From NCBI RefSeq assembly GCF_026319365.1, contig NZ_JAPDMS010000007.1:1-64000 (forward strand): DNA of 64,000 nucleotides. Direction: 5' to 3'. Positions 63,355 to 64,000 of the stretch are shown here, piece by piece. A program made the translations under genes and the position numbers. Below the pieces are notes generated by a model. The model did no database searches and was not told the DNA's origin. It saw nothing but the letters and a program-made list of their open reading frames with translations. Within the stretch, counting starts at the first letter, position 1. Every line of letters starts with the position of its first letter. This stretch comes from Methylophaga sp. OBS1. Lineage in GTDB: Bacteria > Pseudomonadota > Gammaproteobacteria > Nitrosococcales > Methylophagaceae.

Positions 63355-64000
63355 ATGCAGATTAAAGACGAAAACGCCATCAATCTCGCAGTTGCGGTTC
63401 ATGAAGATGAACGTGCGACTCGCTGGACGCACGACGATATTGCCGTCGAAGTGCCGGTGGCGCTGGTCTATAACTACATCTCGCATGCGGTGATGATGGC
63501 CACGCCCAATGATTTACAGGATTTCGCCCTGGGTTTCAGCCTTACCGAAGACATTATTGCTGACGCCGAGGAAGTCAGTCATATCCATGTGCAATCCGGC
63601 AAAAACGGCATCACTGTGCGGCTTCAGATCAGCGATGAGCGCTTTGAAGCCCTGCGTGAACGCCGCCGGAATATGGTGGGCCGAACCGGCTGCGGGTTGT
63701 GTGGCGTGGAAAGTCTGAAACAGGCCATCAGATCCATTGAGCCGGTTCAAAGTGTCGCGGTCAGCGATGAAGCCATTCAGAAAGCCCTGTCCGAAGTGAA
63801 TCAGCACCAGCCATTACAGCAGGCAACAGGGGCAACCCATGCCGCGGCATGGTGCGATCTTGATGGAAATATTCTTTTGGTCAGGGAAGATGTCGGTCGT
63901 CATAACGCTCTGGACAAACTGATTGGTGCCTTTACCAAAACTGACTATGCGCGAGATGACGGCTTTGTTCTGGTGACCAGCCGCGCCAGTTATGAAATGG
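63355..64000 (+). CDS. fdhD: Formate dehydrogenase sulfurtransferase FdhD/FdsC, cut by the window end
   Basis: The open frame runs from ATG 63355 to the last base (215 codons visible, no stop). It contains the FdhD signature cysteines GRTGCGLCGVES and the sections REDVGRHNALDKLIG and VLVTSRASYEM. FdhD/FdsC delivers sulfur to the molybdenum cofactor so that FdsA becomes active. It starts 14 bases after fdsA and has only a weak ribosome site (AGG at 63343-63345). The C-terminus and any fdsD gene are outside the window. Confidence 0.95.
   Translation, partial: MQIKDENAINLAVAVHEDERATRWTHDDIAVEVPVALVYNYISHAVMMATPNDLQDFALGFSLTEDIIADAEEVSHIHVQSGKNGITVRLQISDERFEALRERRRNMVGRTGCGLCGVESLKQAIRSIEPVQSVAVSDEAIQKALSEVNQHQPLQQATGATHAAAWCDLDGNILLVREDVGRHNALDKLIGAFTKTDYARDDGFVLVTSRASYEM

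Overview
The window is a gene-dense, purely chromosomal stretch of a gammaproteobacterium. The clearest taxonomic signals are two blocks of conserved gene order: ygfZ/ygfX-nadB-rpoE-rseABC-mucD...lepA-lepB-rnc-era-recO-pdxJ-acpS-cysM, and typA-PP0621-pilS-pilR. Together with a soluble NAD-linked formate dehydrogenase (fdsGBA-fdhD) and a glucosylglycerate compatible-solute locus, this suggests a marine or halotolerant methylotroph of the Methylophaga type. The genus is an inference from memory of gene content. No phage, insertion sequence, CRISPR array, rRNA or tRNA was seen.

Layout. 1-3.4 kb: end of a cbb3 oxidase assembly cluster (ccoG-ccoH-ccoI-ccoS), followed by a large membrane GGDEF-EAL protein. 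6.7-8.7 kb (minus): proline iminopeptidase, dtd and an unknown anchored protein. 8.9-13 kb: sucC-sucD-nadE-glnB, apparently one operon. 13-18.4 kb: bamD, an L,D-transpeptidase facing a small Lpp-like lipoprotein, suhB and typA. 18.5-21.7 kb: pilS-pilR. 21.7-28.9 kb: ygfZ, ygfX, nadB and the sigma-E operon rpoE-rseA-rseB-rseC-mucD, with a recognisable sigma-E promoter. 29-34.6 kb: a two-component system, a TonB-dependent receptor behind a strong Fur box and a MATE exporter, which split the usual mucD-lepA junction. 34.8-47.4 kb: lepA-lepB-DUF4845-rnc-era-recO-pdxJ-acpS-cysM, a large AsmA/YdbH-like exported protein, a DUF1318 lipoprotein, rlmD and an AlkC-like DNA repair protein. 47.3-51.2 kb: two tiny related membrane proteins, a LexA/Y-family polymerase pair, a TumE/TumA-type toxin-antitoxin pair with a palindromic operator, and a degenerate GGDEF protein. 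51.3-56.9 kb (minus): the glucosylglycerate operon. 57-58 kb: a CDF metal exporter. 58.4-64 kb: fdsG-fdsB-fdsA-fdhD, running off the end.

The most interesting unit is the minus-strand operon 56927-51271. It encodes a D-glycerate kinase fused to a HAD sugar-phosphoglycerate phosphatase, glucosyl-3-phosphoglycerate synthase, a GH13 sucrose-phosphorylase-type enzyme best explained as glucosylglycerate phosphorylase, and GalU. On paper these activities close a cycle that makes the osmolyte glucosylglycerate from UDP-glucose and 3-phosphoglycerate, and returns it to both precursors. I do not know of a characterised kinase-phosphatase fusion of this kind.

Other items worth a second look are the paired 34/35-residue membrane proteins, an orphan minus-strand terminator pointing to a small RNA near 58.0-58.2 kb, stacked inverted repeats before fdsG, a possible sdhE remnant between ygfZ and ygfX, and an L,D-transpeptidase next to a Lpp-like lipoprotein that ends in lysine.
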